22,480 nt of DNA from JAVBKB01 sp031554275. Its GTDB lineage: Bacteria > Bacillota > Bacilli > JARBTR01. Location of the stretch: contig JAVBKB010000130.1 of NCBI GenBank assembly GCA_031554275.1, positions 1 to 22,480 of the forward strand, in the 5' to 3' direction. This document shows positions 1-7,346 of this stretch, piece after piece. Made by a program: the position numbers and the translations under genes. Within the stretch, counting starts at the first letter, position 1; every line of letters starts with the position of its first letter. The notes under the pieces are model-generated. The model searched no databases, was not told where the DNA came from, and saw nothing but the letters and a program-made list of their open reading frames with translations.

Positions 1-750
1 CCTGAAAAGCTTTGGTTTGAAGTAGTGGCAGGTAAGATGACTGAATGTGTCATGATTGATGAAATTGCGGTCTATGATGCAGCGTTACGTAAATGGGTTT
101 CAAAGGTAAATGATACGAGTTATGAAGAACCAACAGGCAACGTTGCAACACCAGTTGTCAGTATTGGCGACCTAGTAACCTTTACGATTAAAGTATTCAA
201 TCAATCGAATACAAATGCGATTGTGGCAGAAATCACCGATTATCTACCAGAAGGATTTGAATTTATCGCAAGCGAAAACCCAGATTGGCAGCTGAACGGA
301 TCGGTGCTAACAAGTAACAAATTGAAAGGCTTAGTACTAGCACCAGGAGAAACAGCTGAATTGAAGCTAGTTGTTCAAGTTGGTAAAAATGCAACGTCTG
401 CAAATCTTATCAATACAGCAGAAATTTCTAAATTCACAGATGACAAAGATCGTCCAGTTATCGACAAGGATTCAACACCAGACGGTGATCGTGAAAACGA
501 TGGATCACCAAAGGACAATGTTATCAATGAAGATGGAAAAGGCAAGAATGACCAAGATGATCATGATATTGCGCTTGTGAAGTTAGCAGAGAAAGTTGCA
601 CCGAAGGCTATTGCTCCTGCTCCAGAGAAACCGCAAATTGTCGTGACAGGTGATAACACAATTGACCCAATGAATCTTGCAGTTGCTGCAGCATCGGCAT
701 TGCTTGTGTTGTTGGGTGCTGTGAGTAAAAGAAGAAAAACTCCCTTGTGA
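1..750 (+). CDS. C-terminal end of DUF11-repeat cell-surface protein (5' truncated)
   Basis: The reading frame is open from the first base of the window, so this is the 3' part of a larger gene and the GTG at position 25 is not its start. About 20 codons in, the protein has the 'YDAALRKWV' signature that commonly precedes a DUF11 (conserved repeat) beta-sandwich module; the module follows ('VTFTIKVFNQ', 'ITDYLPEGFEF', 'LAPGETAELKLVVQV'). Next comes the acidic Asp/Asn-rich linker typical of these proteins ('DKDSTPDGDRENDG', 'NDQDDHDIALVKL'). The C-terminus is a sorting-signal-like tail: 'IVVTGDNT', a hydrophobic stretch 'LAVAAASALLVLLGAV' and the basic end 'SKRRKTPL'. No canonical LPXTG is present. 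Such proteins are normally secreted and anchored to the wall as adhesins or structural proteins; the ligand cannot be inferred. The gene converges on the next one with only 40 bp between and no clear terminator. Confidence 0.85.
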   Translation, partial: PEKLWFEVVAGKMTECVMIDEIAVYDAALRKWVSKVNDTSYEEPTGNVATPVVSIGDLVTFTIKVFNQSNTNAIVAEITDYLPEGFEFIASENPDWQLNGSVLTSNKLKGLVLAPGETAELKLVVQVGKNATSANLINTAEISKFTDDKDRPVIDKDSTPDGDRENDGSPKDNVINEDGKGKNDQDDHDIALVKLAEKVAPKAIAPAPEKPQIVVTGDNTIDPMNLAVAAASALLVLLGAVSKRRKTPL

Positions 751-790
751 ATATTCCCGAAACCAACCAGTAATTTCAAAAAACCAACCT

Positions 791-1285
791 TCAATCCAAA
801 TCTTCCTGCAACTCGTTAGAAAGCTCCGAAGGCATTTCTGAAACCCCAAAGCGAGCAACTTCATCAAAGCTATCATTTGTGTCATATGGATTATCAAATA
901 GTTCATGCAGAACCTTTTCCTCAACAGGGCGATCATTTGGTAAATTTGATTTCGTTGTGTGCGAAATACAAAAAAGAGTGGTTGGAATCGCTTCTAGTCT
1001 CTCGGCTGGGATTTCCTTGCCACAGACTTTGCAATTCCCATAAGTTCCGGCTTCTATCGCATCAAGAGCTGAATAAATTTGCAAAAGTTCATCTTGCTGA
1101 TGGATATCTAGTGCCGCCTGTCGACCTCGATCTGATAAGTCGGTAGCAGTGTCTGCCGGATGATTATCGTATTGCGAAAGCTCACTGCTCACATTGTTCT
1201 GTATTTCCTTGGATTGCTTTAATCCATCTTCAATTCTTGATTTCTCTTGTAGTAAAACATTTTTAAAATGTGCACGATCAACCAT
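791..1285 (-). CDS. YteA/TraR-DksA family zinc-finger protein
   Basis: The product is 164 aa. The N-terminal half is helical and includes the 'YDNHPADTATDLSDRG' block seen in YteA-type proteins of Bacillus (described there as sporulation-associated). It is followed by a DksA/TraR-type zinc finger 'CKVCGKEIPAERLEAIP' with C85 and C88 as one ligand pair; the second pair is C106 and H109 (CISH) rather than CxxC. The acidic C-terminal tail is about 55 aa. The frame extends 7 codons further upstream, but I chose the ATG at 1285 because AAAGGAG lies 8 bases before it. By family it may act on RNA polymerase or transcription; this is not shown by the sequence. It stands alone and converges with the surface-protein gene. 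Confidence 0.85.
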   Translation of the reverse strand: MVDRAHFKNVLLQEKSRIEDGLKQSKEIQNNVSSELSQYDNHPADTATDLSDRGRQAALDIHQQDELLQIYSALDAIEAGTYGNCKVCGKEIPAERLEAIPTTLFCISHTTKSNLPNDRPVEEKVLHELFDNPYDTNDSFDEVARFGVSEMPSELSNELQEDLD

Positions 1286-1320
1286 CCTAAGTACTCCTTT
1301 ACCCACAGGTATTATTTAAT

Positions 1321-1371
1321 GATAGTGTTTTCCATAAGATAGTGTTTCCGTTTTCCGAGTATTGTATTTCC
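1321..1371 (-). repeat. Three imperfect direct repeats upstream of the YteA-like gene
   Basis: On the minus strand the units read GGAAATACAATACT (1358-1371), GGAAACACTATC (1338-1349) and GGAAAACACTATC (1321-1333), spaced about 17-20 bases apart, 36 to 86 bases upstream of the ATG at 1285. The spacing is near two helical turns, which would suit an iterated protein-binding site, or the units may overlap promoter elements (TACAAT lies in the outermost one). No regulator can be named. Confidence 0.4.
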
Positions 1372-1403
1372 GAAAAGATTTCCATATCCAAACATTCTGG
1401 CAT

Positions 1404-1440
1404 GAAAAAGCCCACCCAGAAAAAGTGCTGGGTGGGAGCT
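1404..1440 (-). terminator. Intrinsic terminator downstream of recJ-apt
   Basis: A perfect 9-bp stem CCCACCCAG/CTGGGTGGG (1411-1419 with 1428-1436) has an 8-base loop and, on the minus strand, a TTTTT tract (complement of 1405-1409). It lies about 190 bases after the apt stop codon, so the apt transcript would carry a long 3' tail. Confidence 0.8.
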
Positions 1441-1627
1441 ATGTTAATATTCCCGTCAAAAATCGAATAAAGTTGTGGCAAATTCCGATTCTCATCAACA
1501 TCGGAAAAAATGGTGGATTTCCGTCCCAAGTTTTTTCTTGTGGTGGACTTCCCATCTTGCGGATTTCTTTGTTTGCAATTCGGATCAAGGAAAAATTACC
1601 GATCACAACTATTTCAAACAGAAATCA

Positions 1628-2140
1628 TTAATACGCTGTCAATGTAAGAACTTCATATCCTTTTAATTTATCCATGCCTTTCAGGTAAGTTAGATCCACT
1701 AAGAAAGCAATACCCGCAACAATACCGCCGAGCTCTTCCACCAACTTAATAGTGGCTTCAATAGTTCCGCCAGTAGCTAATAAATCATCAGTAATAAGGA
1801 CTCTTTGACCAGGCTTAATTGCATCTTTGTGAATTGCTAAGGTTGCTTGCCCGTATTCTAGTTCATAAGATGTTTGGATAGTTTCACGCGGAAGTTTGCC
1901 TTCTTTTCGTACTGGAGCAAAACCAATACCCAACGCATAAGCGACTGGGCATCCGATGATGAAACCACGTGCTTCCGGACCTACAACAAGATCTATTTTT
2001 TTATCAATTGCGAAGATAACAATTTCGTCTGTTGCGAATTTATATGCTTCACCATTATCCATTAATGTAGTGATATCCTTAAAGCGAATACCAGGCTTTG
2101 GCCAATCTTCAACAATCGTAATGTACTTCTTCAAATCCAT
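1628..2140 (-). CDS. apt: Adenine phosphoribosyltransferase
   Basis: The enzyme converts adenine and PRPP to AMP and pyrophosphate (cytosolic purine salvage). The 170-aa length is normal for the family. The N-terminus has 'WPKPGIRFKDITTL'. The PRPP-binding loop 'VLITDDLLATGGT' lies at about residues 114-126, and 'GPEARGFIIG' at 54-63 is also typical. The start is ATG at 2140 with AGGAGG 7 bases upstream. That ribosome site abuts the TAG stop of recJ (11 bases between the genes), so recJ and apt form one transcription unit. The recJ-apt pairing is conserved in Bacilli, usually followed by relA; here relA is about 18.7 kb away on the opposite strand. Confidence 0.97.
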   Translation of the reverse strand: MDLKKYITIVEDWPKPGIRFKDITTLMDNGEAYKFATDEIVIFAIDKKIDLVVGPEARGFIIGCPVAYALGIGFAPVRKEGKLPRETIQTSYELEYGQATLAIHKDAIKPGQRVLITDDLLATGGTIEATIKLVEELGGIVAGIAFLVDLTYLKGMDKLKGYEVLTLTAY

Positions 2141-2151
2141 GTGACTTCCTC

Positions 2152-4548
2152 CTATGATTCAGTAGCATTCATGAGTGATCGAAAAAAATTCGTGAAATCT
2201 TTTTTTGAAGAAAATAATAATTGGTTTTCTAGTTCACTCTTTGCAAGTTGCGACGAGTAACTGGTTGATTCAACAAGATCTTTCTTGGCAACACCTTTCA
2301 CTAAGTTTACAATGCCGTTGTCTATTGTAACAAAACCTAATTCAAAAAACACTTTTAAAATAAATGAAATTGAATCTTTTTTCCAAAGGTTTCGCTTTGC
2401 CAAGTTTTCTGCATGAGCTTGGGCGTTGAATGAATGGTTTTGTGTAAGAAAGGCATACATCCATTTGAACTGATCACGAGTTGGCGGATTTACGAATAAT
2501 TCATCTTTTCTCTTTTTTAAAAATAAGTAGTAGCGAGAGTATTTTGCTTGCGCAAACATTTCTTGAATGAGTTGCTTGCTATTCGGAAAATCGACCAAAC
2601 ATAGGTTTTCTGCTATTTTTCCTGTAGAAAATGTCCCTCGATAGACTTCAACCTCACTATGGATTGAAGGAGGAAGTTGCTGGATGCTCTCTTCATTGAA
2701 AACGACAATTCTTCGTTCGATCGGAATCAAGTTCAGATTGAATTCTGTCAGTGGTAAGCTTCGCCAATCAAAGATTTGCACATGATTACAGGAGATATCC
2801 TGTAAAGTCATTTGGGGAATCAGTTTATTGTTCCATTCATTTATCGAGATTCCCCCAACGATAGATAACTGATCGCTTTGAGAAATCTGTTCAACAATGT
2901 GCCCTTGACCAAATCCAATAAGGTCGATAACACCGGTATCATCAGTAAGTTGTGCTTTGAAATGGTTAAAGTCGGCGCCAACTTTTTTGGATGAAAGCAT
3001 TTCCACTTTTTCAACCAATATTCTTGGTCGAGGATTTCCCCTCCCAAAAGGGGCCAATCGATCTAACAGCTGAATTGTTTTTACAGTGATATCGGCAAGT
3101 TTCACTTTGCAATCAATCGCGATTTTTGATACAAAAATGGCTGGATCGACATTGATCTTTGCTTCATGATTGATCGCTTCACGAAAGGCATCAAGGTTTT
3201 CCATTCGAAGCGAAAGTCCTGCTGCCATTGGGTGTCCCCCGAACCTCGACAGCAGCTTTTCCTGCTCCAAAAGTTGTTGATACAAATTGTAGCCTTCAAC
3301 ACTTCTTGCTGAACCTTTTGCCTCGTTTTTTGCTTCGTCCAAACTGATAACAATCGCAGGATGTGCATATCTTTCAACTAATTTAGACGCTACAATCCCA
3401 ACGACTCCAGAATTCCAGCCGCTTTTGCCAATCACAATAATTGGCCACTGACTAATTGGGAAGGTTTCTTCCACCATAGCAATTGCTTCTTCAGTAATAG
3501 TTAGCACAAGTTCCTGTCTTTGACGATTAATTGCATCTAAATCAGTTGCAATCTCCACAGCTTTTTCTAGGGAGTCTGACATTAATAGCTCAACTGCTTT
3601 ATCAGCGCTTCCCAGTCGTCCAGCTGCATTCAGTCGTGGTGCAAAGCCAAATGCAATCGTTTCCTCATTAATTGTATCCAAAGGGATACCAGCAATCTGT
3701 GCTAAAGCTTGTATCGCAGGGAGTTGGCTGGTTTTCATACATTCCAGTCCTTTGGTAACTATCAGTCGGTTTTCACCATGTAATTCAACAAGATCAGCAA
3801 TAGTTCCTATGGCAGCTAATGTAACACAGTCAGGAAGTGCTTCACCCAAAAGAGCATGAGACAATTTCAAAGCAACACCGGCTCCGCATAGCTCTTGATA
3901 TGGGTAGTTGTCATCGAGTTTAGGATGTAGGATCGAATAGGCGTTTGGCAATTCCGCACCCATTTGGTGATGGTCTGTGATGACAACATCCATACCTAGT
4001 GTCGCTGCTTTGTTCATTTCTTCAATTGCAGCAACACCTGTATCAACTGTGATGAGCAAAGTAACACCCTGATGATGTAATTTCTCTATCGCAGATATGT
4101 TTGGACCATAACCCTCAGAGAAACGATTCGGAATATAGTATGAAATGGTCGAAGCAGAACCCATTGGTTCTATCAAAGCTTTTCCTGAAGCATCTTCCGG
4201 TAGATTAACTGCTGAAGGCATCGCAGTAAGCAACTGGAATGTACGCAATAATATCGCTGTGCTTGTCACCCCGTCAGCATCATAATCACCGAAGATTGCA
4301 ATACGCTCGCCTTTTGCTATTGCATTTTTGATGCGCTCAACCGCAGTCGCCATTTGACTGAATTGAAATGGATCATGAAAATTTTGTTTGTGTACATTGA
4401 GAAATTGTTTTGCTTCATTCAGATTAACAATTCCGCGATTAATAAGCAGAGCCGCAATCAGCTCTGGGATTTTCAATTTATCTACAAACTGCTGCACTAA
4501 TTCAGCATTTGGGTTCATCACTTGCCATTCTGACTTGGCTTGGAGCAT
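2152..4548 (-). CDS. recJ: Single-stranded-DNA-specific exonuclease RecJ
   Basis: A 5'-3' single-strand DNA exonuclease of recombination and mismatch/base-excision repair, 798 aa, close to Bacillus RecJ in length. The DHH phosphoesterase motifs are intact: 'FGDYDADGVTS' at 86-96, 'VDTG' at 168-171, 'VITDHHQMG' at 189-197 and 'GTIADLV' at 248-254. The DHHA1 domain follows with 'GSARS' at 412 and 'FGGHPMAAG' at 436-444, then the RecJ OB-fold and a Firmicutes-type C-terminal region. The start 'MLQAKSEWQV' agrees with the family N-terminus and is preceded by GAGGTG 6 bases upstream, so I preferred it to the Met at residue 11. It leads the recJ-apt operon from its own promoter. Confidence 0.97.
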   Translation of the reverse strand: MLQAKSEWQVMNPNAELVQQFVDKLKIPELIAALLINRGIVNLNEAKQFLNVHKQNFHDPFQFSQMATAVERIKNAIAKGERIAIFGDYDADGVTSTAILLRTFQLLTAMPSAVNLPEDASGKALIEPMGSASTISYYIPNRFSEGYGPNISAIEKLHHQGVTLLITVDTGVAAIEEMNKAATLGMDVVITDHHQMGAELPNAYSILHPKLDDNYPYQELCGAGVALKLSHALLGEALPDCVTLAAIGTIADLVELHGENRLIVTKGLECMKTSQLPAIQALAQIAGIPLDTINEETIAFGFAPRLNAAGRLGSADKAVELLMSDSLEKAVEIATDLDAINRQRQELVLTITEEAIAMVEETFPISQWPIIVIGKSGWNSGVVGIVASKLVERYAHPAIVISLDEAKNEAKGSARSVEGYNLYQQLLEQEKLLSRFGGHPMAAGLSLRMENLDAFREAINHEAKINVDPAIFVSKIAIDCKVKLADITVKTIQLLDRLAPFGRGNPRPRILVEKVEMLSSKKVGADFNHFKAQLTDDTGVIDLIGFGQGHIVEQISQSDQLSIVGGISINEWNNKLIPQMTLQDISCNHVQIFDWRSLPLTEFNLNLIPIERRIVVFNEESIQQLPPSIHSEVEVYRGTFSTGKIAENLCLVDFPNSKQLIQEMFAQAKYSRYYLFLKKRKDELFVNPPTRDQFKWMYAFLTQNHSFNAQAHAENLAKRNLWKKDSISFILKVFFELGFVTIDNGIVNLVKGVAKKDLVESTSYSSQLAKSELENQLLFSSKKDFTNFFRSLMNATES

Positions 4549-4570
4549 TTTGTCACCTCAATCACAGTCT

Positions 4571-4599
4571 ATTATACAATAGGTGTCAGGATAAATAGA
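4571..4599 (-). promoter_or_regulatory. Probable promoter of recJ-apt
   Basis: On the minus strand a perfect TATAAT (4571-4576) lies 22 bases before the recJ ATG, leaving room for a short leader containing the GAGGTG ribosome site. The -35 box at 17 bases spacing (TCTATT, 4594-4599) is poor, so the call rests on the -10 box. Confidence 0.45.
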
Positions 4600-4641
4600 G
4601 CATTTTATGGATGATCTATACTGCGCATCCCGAATCCCAAC

Positions 4642-4942
4642 TTGGTAAAAAGAGTTTCTTCCCATAAACTCGCAAGTCACTTTGTCGTTATAAAATCATC
4701 AATTGAAGATGTTGGCTCTCTGCTAGGGGTGAAGGTAAATGATATGCAGCTCGTCTTACTGCTTCGCGACAGATTTCTCTTCGATGGACCAATATCTTAT
4801 TCAAATATCCATAAAAGAACCTACTGATAAACAATCTGATTATACGTATTTAGGAAGACTACAACAAAGTATCCCTGTTGAAGCGCTTTCATCTCAGGAA
4901 CAAACATTTCTGCAAAGACATCAAGAAAAAATCACTACTTAA
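4642..4942 (+). other. Possible gene remnant in the recJ-patA gap
   Basis: Two overlapping plus-strand frames (4642-4827 and 4739-4942) together give protein-like sequence, for example 'SIEDVGSLLGVKVND' in the first and 'TYLGRLQQSIPVEALSSQE' in the second. Neither has a ribosome-binding site, and the second begins directly after a stop codon in its own frame. This could be the frameshifted remains of a gene or chance. The end overlaps a hairpin that I read as a minus-strand terminator, which argues against a functional gene. I recognise no family. Confidence 0.2.
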
Positions 4943-4951
4943 ATGTAGTGA
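4926..4951 (-). terminator. Minus-strand terminator downstream of ykyB-patA
   Basis: A perfect 7-bp stem TCACTAC/GTAGTGA (4932-4938 with 4945-4951) with a 6-base loop is followed on the minus strand by TTTTTT. It lies about 270 bases beyond the patA stop, after repeat element A, so A would be transcribed as the 3' untranslated region of patA. Confidence 0.65.
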
Positions 4952-4965
4952 CAATTGTTACACTT

Positions 4966-5213
4966 AATCCTGATTACATATAAAGATAACGAAACAAACT
5001 AAACTATGCTACCCACAGAGATTGGATTCTTTCGTTATCTTAAAGCGGAATCAGGATACACAGTGCCGGCTTATGCAAATACTGCCGGATTAAAGAGAGC
5101 TTGTATCGCCATATTCTTCTTCAACATTATTGAGCTAAAACAATTCAACGTATTTCGCTTGTTCCAATTTTATCGAGAGTTTTAAGTTGCATTTCTAACG
5201 ACAATTAGGATAA
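4966..5213. repeat. Repeat element A (nested inverted repeats, shared with element B)
   Basis: The left part is a dyad: outer arms TCCTGATT/AATCAGGA (in 4966-4975 and 5049-5058) and a perfect 12-bp inner arm AAGATAACGAAA/TTTCGTTATCTT (4983-4994 with 5030-5041). A smaller dyad CCGGC/GCCGG follows near 5067-5087. The right end, 5170-5213, is an arm also found at 20715-20757 (same orientation) and, inverted, at 20439-20469; 5183-5213 matches the inverted copy at 30 of 31 bases. The element ends 4 bases from the patA stop codon. No open reading frame or transposase is present. Confidence 0.7.
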
Positions 5214-5217
5214 GCCC

Positions 5218-6369
5218 TCACCAATTTCTTTCTGCAAAATATCTTTCCATGCGATTCAGGCCTTCAATGAGTGTCTCCATGGCACAAGCATAGGAGACCC
5301 TGAAAAATCCCTCGCCATATTGAGTGAAGGCCGAACCAGGAACGACTGCTACGCCAGCCTTCTTCACTAACTCAAGCGCGAAATCCCATGATGATTGTTT
5401 ACATTGCACAGGGAGTTTTACAAAAAAGTAAAAGGCACCGTCAGGGAATGTCGTTTCTAGTCCCATCTTGGTTAGGCGATCATAGACATATTTTCTCCGC
5501 TCTCTGTAGGCTGTTCGCATTGGAAGAGCATCATCAAACCCTGTTGTCAAGGCAGCAAGAGCGGCATGCTGTGAAATTGAGGAGGCACAGGTCACATTGT
5601 ATTGATGAACTTTAAGCATATGCTGACAAATAGTAGCTGGAGCGAGTAGAAACCCTATTCGCCAACCAGTCATGGCATGAGACTTCGATAATCCGTTGAT
5701 AACAATTGTTTGTTCTTTTAACAAATTAGCAATCGAGAAATGATTGTCAGCAAGCTCACTATAGATTTCATCTGCAAGTACAAATATCTTGTGATCTCCT
5801 AGCACCACTGCAATTTCCTCTAGTTCGGATTGGCTAAGTGAGACACCAGTTGGATTTGATGGGTAGGGCAAGATTATACACTTCGTCTTCTCTGAAATCT
5901 TATTGCGAATTTGTGTTGCGGTAACCTTGAAAGCGGTTTCTCTTGTGTCTAGGTAAACTGCTTTTGCACCACAAATTTGGATGATTGGCTCATATCCAGG
6001 ATAAATGGGGCATGGAAGTAGCACCTCATCGCCAGGCTGTAAAATAGTTCTTAATGCAACGTCAATTGCTTCGCTTGCGCCAGCAGTTACAATGATCTCG
6101 CTATCTGCAAGATAGTTCAAATTGTACTTTTTTTCAAAATAAACACATGCTGCCTTTCGAAGTTCCAGCAGACCTGCATTCATTGTATATGTGGTGTGAT
6201 TTCCTGTTATTGCTCCAACTGCTGTTGTTTTGATATGCTCAGGGGTATTAAAGTCAGGCTGGCCAATGGTAAATGAAATGACATCTGGGATTCCAGCAAT
6301 CATATTAAAGAACTGGCGTATGCCAGAAATCTGAATATCTTTTACTAAAGGGTTTATACGGTCTTCCAT
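5218..6369 (-). CDS. patA: PatA-type aminotransferase (N-acetyl-LL-diaminopimelate aminotransferase)
   Basis: A fold-type I PLP enzyme of 383 aa, strongly like Bacillus PatA along its length ('FTIGQPDFNTPEH', 'VTAGASEAIDVALRTIL', 'LPCPIYPGYEPII', 'YPSNPTGVSLS', 'LADEIYSEL', 'NGLSKSHAMTGWRIGF'). The PLP lysine is K229 of SKS; SNPTG is at 171-175. In the acetyl branch of lysine/diaminopimelate synthesis it transaminates N-acetyl-2-amino-6-oxopimelate using glutamate. dapH at 11.8 kb encodes the preceding step, which supports this role over a general aspartate aminotransferase. The frame extends 30 codons further upstream, but those codons overlap ykyB; the ATG at 6369 gives 'MEDRINPLVKDIQISGIR', which matches the family start. 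It lies 4 bases after the ykyB stop, so translation is probably coupled. The final stop abuts repeat A. Confidence 0.92.
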   Translation of the reverse strand: MEDRINPLVKDIQISGIRQFFNMIAGIPDVISFTIGQPDFNTPEHIKTTAVGAITGNHTTYTMNAGLLELRKAACVYFEKKYNLNYLADSEIIVTAGASEAIDVALRTILQPGDEVLLPCPIYPGYEPIIQICGAKAVYLDTRETAFKVTATQIRNKISEKTKCIILPYPSNPTGVSLSQSELEEIAVVLGDHKIFVLADEIYSELADNHFSIANLLKEQTIVINGLSKSHAMTGWRIGFLLAPATICQHMLKVHQYNVTCASSISQHAALAALTTGFDDALPMRTAYRERRKYVYDRLTKMGLETTFPDGAFYFFVKLPVQCKQSSWDFALELVKKAGVAVVPGSAFTQYGEGFFRVSYACAMETLIEGLNRMERYFAERNW

Positions 6370-6373
6370 GAGA

Positions 6374-6823
6374 TCACTCTTTCTTAGGTCTTTTTTGAAT
6401 CGATTGCGGGGTTTCTCCAAGTCTGGTAAAGACCGGTTGAACGTATTTTCGTGTTGCACTAGGAATTGTTTCTTTAATCCCAGTATACTTCTGCAAAATA
6501 CTTTTGGCCGTTCGTAAGTTCATCTTTGAGGGCGGGTTTCGAAAGCCTTCGATAGCAAGTCCGAGGTGAGTAAGTGTCTTGAAGTCTTCTTTCGCAGGGT
6601 TGATGTGAAATTGATAACTACCACACTCAACTAAGACTGATGAAGTTTGCTGCACATTTTTCGGGTTATTTGAAAAGTGCAAGCCAATTTTCTTTGCAAT
6701 ACCCATACTAATCATCTTTTCGAGGCTTGCGCCTTTCAATTGGTAGAGGAACTTTGGATTCTGGGCAGTTTTTGCATGTTTATTCACTGTAAAAATTGCT
6801 TCAGATAATTCTTGTACATTCAT
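6374..6823 (-). CDS. ykyB: YkyB family protein
   Basis: A 149-aa protein matching Bacillus YkyB in order and spacing of blocks: 'FTVNKHAKTAQNPKFLYQLK' near the N-terminus, 'KKIGLHFSNNP', 'SSVLVECGSYQFHINPAKED', 'LTHLG' and a C-terminal 'VQPVFTRLGE'. Function is unknown; it is small, basic and without membrane segments or signal peptide. In B. subtilis ykyB sits close to patA, and the same pairing is kept here with patA starting 4 bases downstream. The ribosome site before the ATG at 6823 is weak. Transcription comes from a good promoter just upstream. Confidence 0.88.
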   Translation of the reverse strand: MNVQELSEAIFTVNKHAKTAQNPKFLYQLKGASLEKMISMGIAKKIGLHFSNNPKNVQQTSSVLVECGSYQFHINPAKEDFKTLTHLGLAIEGFRNPPSKMNLRTAKSILQKYTGIKETIPSATRKYVQPVFTRLGETPQSIQKRPKKE

Positions 6824-6855
6824 AAAACCAGTCCAGTTAGCTTATTTTTATAAGA

Positions 6856-6883
6856 ATTATAGCATTTTTCCGACCTTTCACAA
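6856..6883 (-). promoter_or_regulatory. Sigma-A-type promoter of ykyB-patA
   Basis: On the minus strand TTGTGA (6878-6883), a 16-base spacer and an extended -10 TGCTATAAT (TATAAT at 6856-6861), about 33 bases before the ykyB ATG. It is divergent from the promoter region of the LEA-like gene. Confidence 0.7.
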
Positions 6884-6920
6884 AAATATTTCAAGTAACC
6901 AATAAATAATGATTCCTTTA

Positions 6921-6948
6921 TTGTCAACTCTTTGATAATATTTATATA
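6921..6948 (+). promoter_or_regulatory. Possible promoter of the LEA-like operon
   Basis: TTGTCA (6921-6926), a 16-base spacer and TATATA (6943-6948) would place the start of the RNA about 20 bases before the ATG, upstream of the AGGGAG site. A second match, TTGATA-16-TACTAT (6932-6959), would start within the ribosome site and is less likely. Confidence 0.35.
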
Positions 6949-6974
6949 TGAAATACTATTAGGGAGTGAAAAAA

Positions 6975-7322
6975 ATGTTTGAAAAGATTAAGAGCTTTTT
7001 CAAAAGCAAAACGCAGGATGCAAAAGAATTTGCTGCTAAAGCAGATGATATTCTTGAAGAAAAATTTGACGGCGTCAAAGAAAAGCTTGGCGATGCTAAG
7101 GATGTTGTTGCTGATAAGCTTGGCGATGCCAAAGATGTTATGGCAGACAAGTTTGGTGATGCAAAAGAATTTGCAGCTGACAAACTCGGCGATGCAAAAG
7201 ACGTTGTTGTAGATAAATTTGGCGATGCAAAAGAATTTGCAGCTGACAAAATAGGAGACCTTAAAGACAAAGTAACTGGTAAAGACAACGAAAATGATGC
7301 AACTGATAAAGAAAAACTGTAA
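6975..7322 (+). CDS. LEA-like / amphipathic 11-residue-repeat protein
   Basis: A 115-aa, highly charged, Ala/Asp/Lys-rich protein with no Cys, Pro or Trp. After an amphipathic start 'MFEKIKSFFKSKTQDAKEF' come six consecutive 11-residue units of the form (L/F/I)GDAK-D/E-xx-A-DK ('LGDAKDVVADK', 'FGDAKEFAADK'), the pattern of group-3 LEA and YtxH/apolipoprotein-like helices. A charged tail rich in Asp, Lys and Asn ends it. Such proteins are usually unfolded in water, become helical on drying or on membranes, and protect proteins or membranes; I infer a stress or membrane-surface role. I chose the ATG at 6975 (AGGGAG 8 bases before it) over an in-frame GTG at 6966 that overlaps that ribosome site. 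It is co-transcribed with the next gene 24 bases downstream. Confidence 0.8.
   Translation: MFEKIKSFFKSKTQDAKEFAAKADDILEEKFDGVKEKLGDAKDVVADKLGDAKDVMADKFGDAKEFAADKLGDAKDVVVDKFGDAKEFAADKIGDLKDKVTGKDNENDATDKEKL
7086..7283 (+). repeat. Tandem 33-bp coding repeats in the LEA-like gene
   Basis: Six in-frame 33-bp units begin at 7086, 7119, 7152, 7185, 7218 and 7251. Units 3 and 5 (7152-7184 and 7218-7250) differ at a single base, whereas the other units have diverged, so a 66-bp two-unit block was probably duplicated recently. The last unit is the most degenerate. Confidence 0.8.
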
Positions 7323-7346
7323 TTAATGAAGGAGAGAACTACTTAA

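Larger units (their letters stand above)
1286..1627. other. Gap between the YteA-like gene and apt
   Basis: No believable gene is seen. The gap holds three imperfect direct repeats just upstream of the YteA-like gene (1321-1371), the apt-side terminator (1404-1440), and an AT-rich stretch with weak dyads: TTCCGAT/ATCGGAA at about 1486-1508, and GTTGTG near 1471 against CACAAC near 1605. Short open frames on both strands run across the terminator hairpin and have no ribosome site, so I treat them as chance. Confidence 0.5.

Noticed and set aside
1486..1508. TTCCGAT/ATCGGAA hairpin as the apt terminator
   Set aside because: No T-tract follows on the minus strand; the hairpin at 1404-1440 is much stronger.
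1362..1666. Plus-strand open frames between the YteA-like gene and apt
   Set aside because: They run through a strong terminator hairpin, lack ribosome sites and give low-complexity, unrecognisable protein.
6370..6459. The 30-codon N-terminal extension of patA
   Set aside because: It lies inside ykyB and is absent from the family; the ATG at 6369 matches the PatA start.
7086..7283. Tandem repeats as a CRISPR array
   Set aside because: The units are contiguous, in frame, have no spacers and encode an 11-residue protein repeat.
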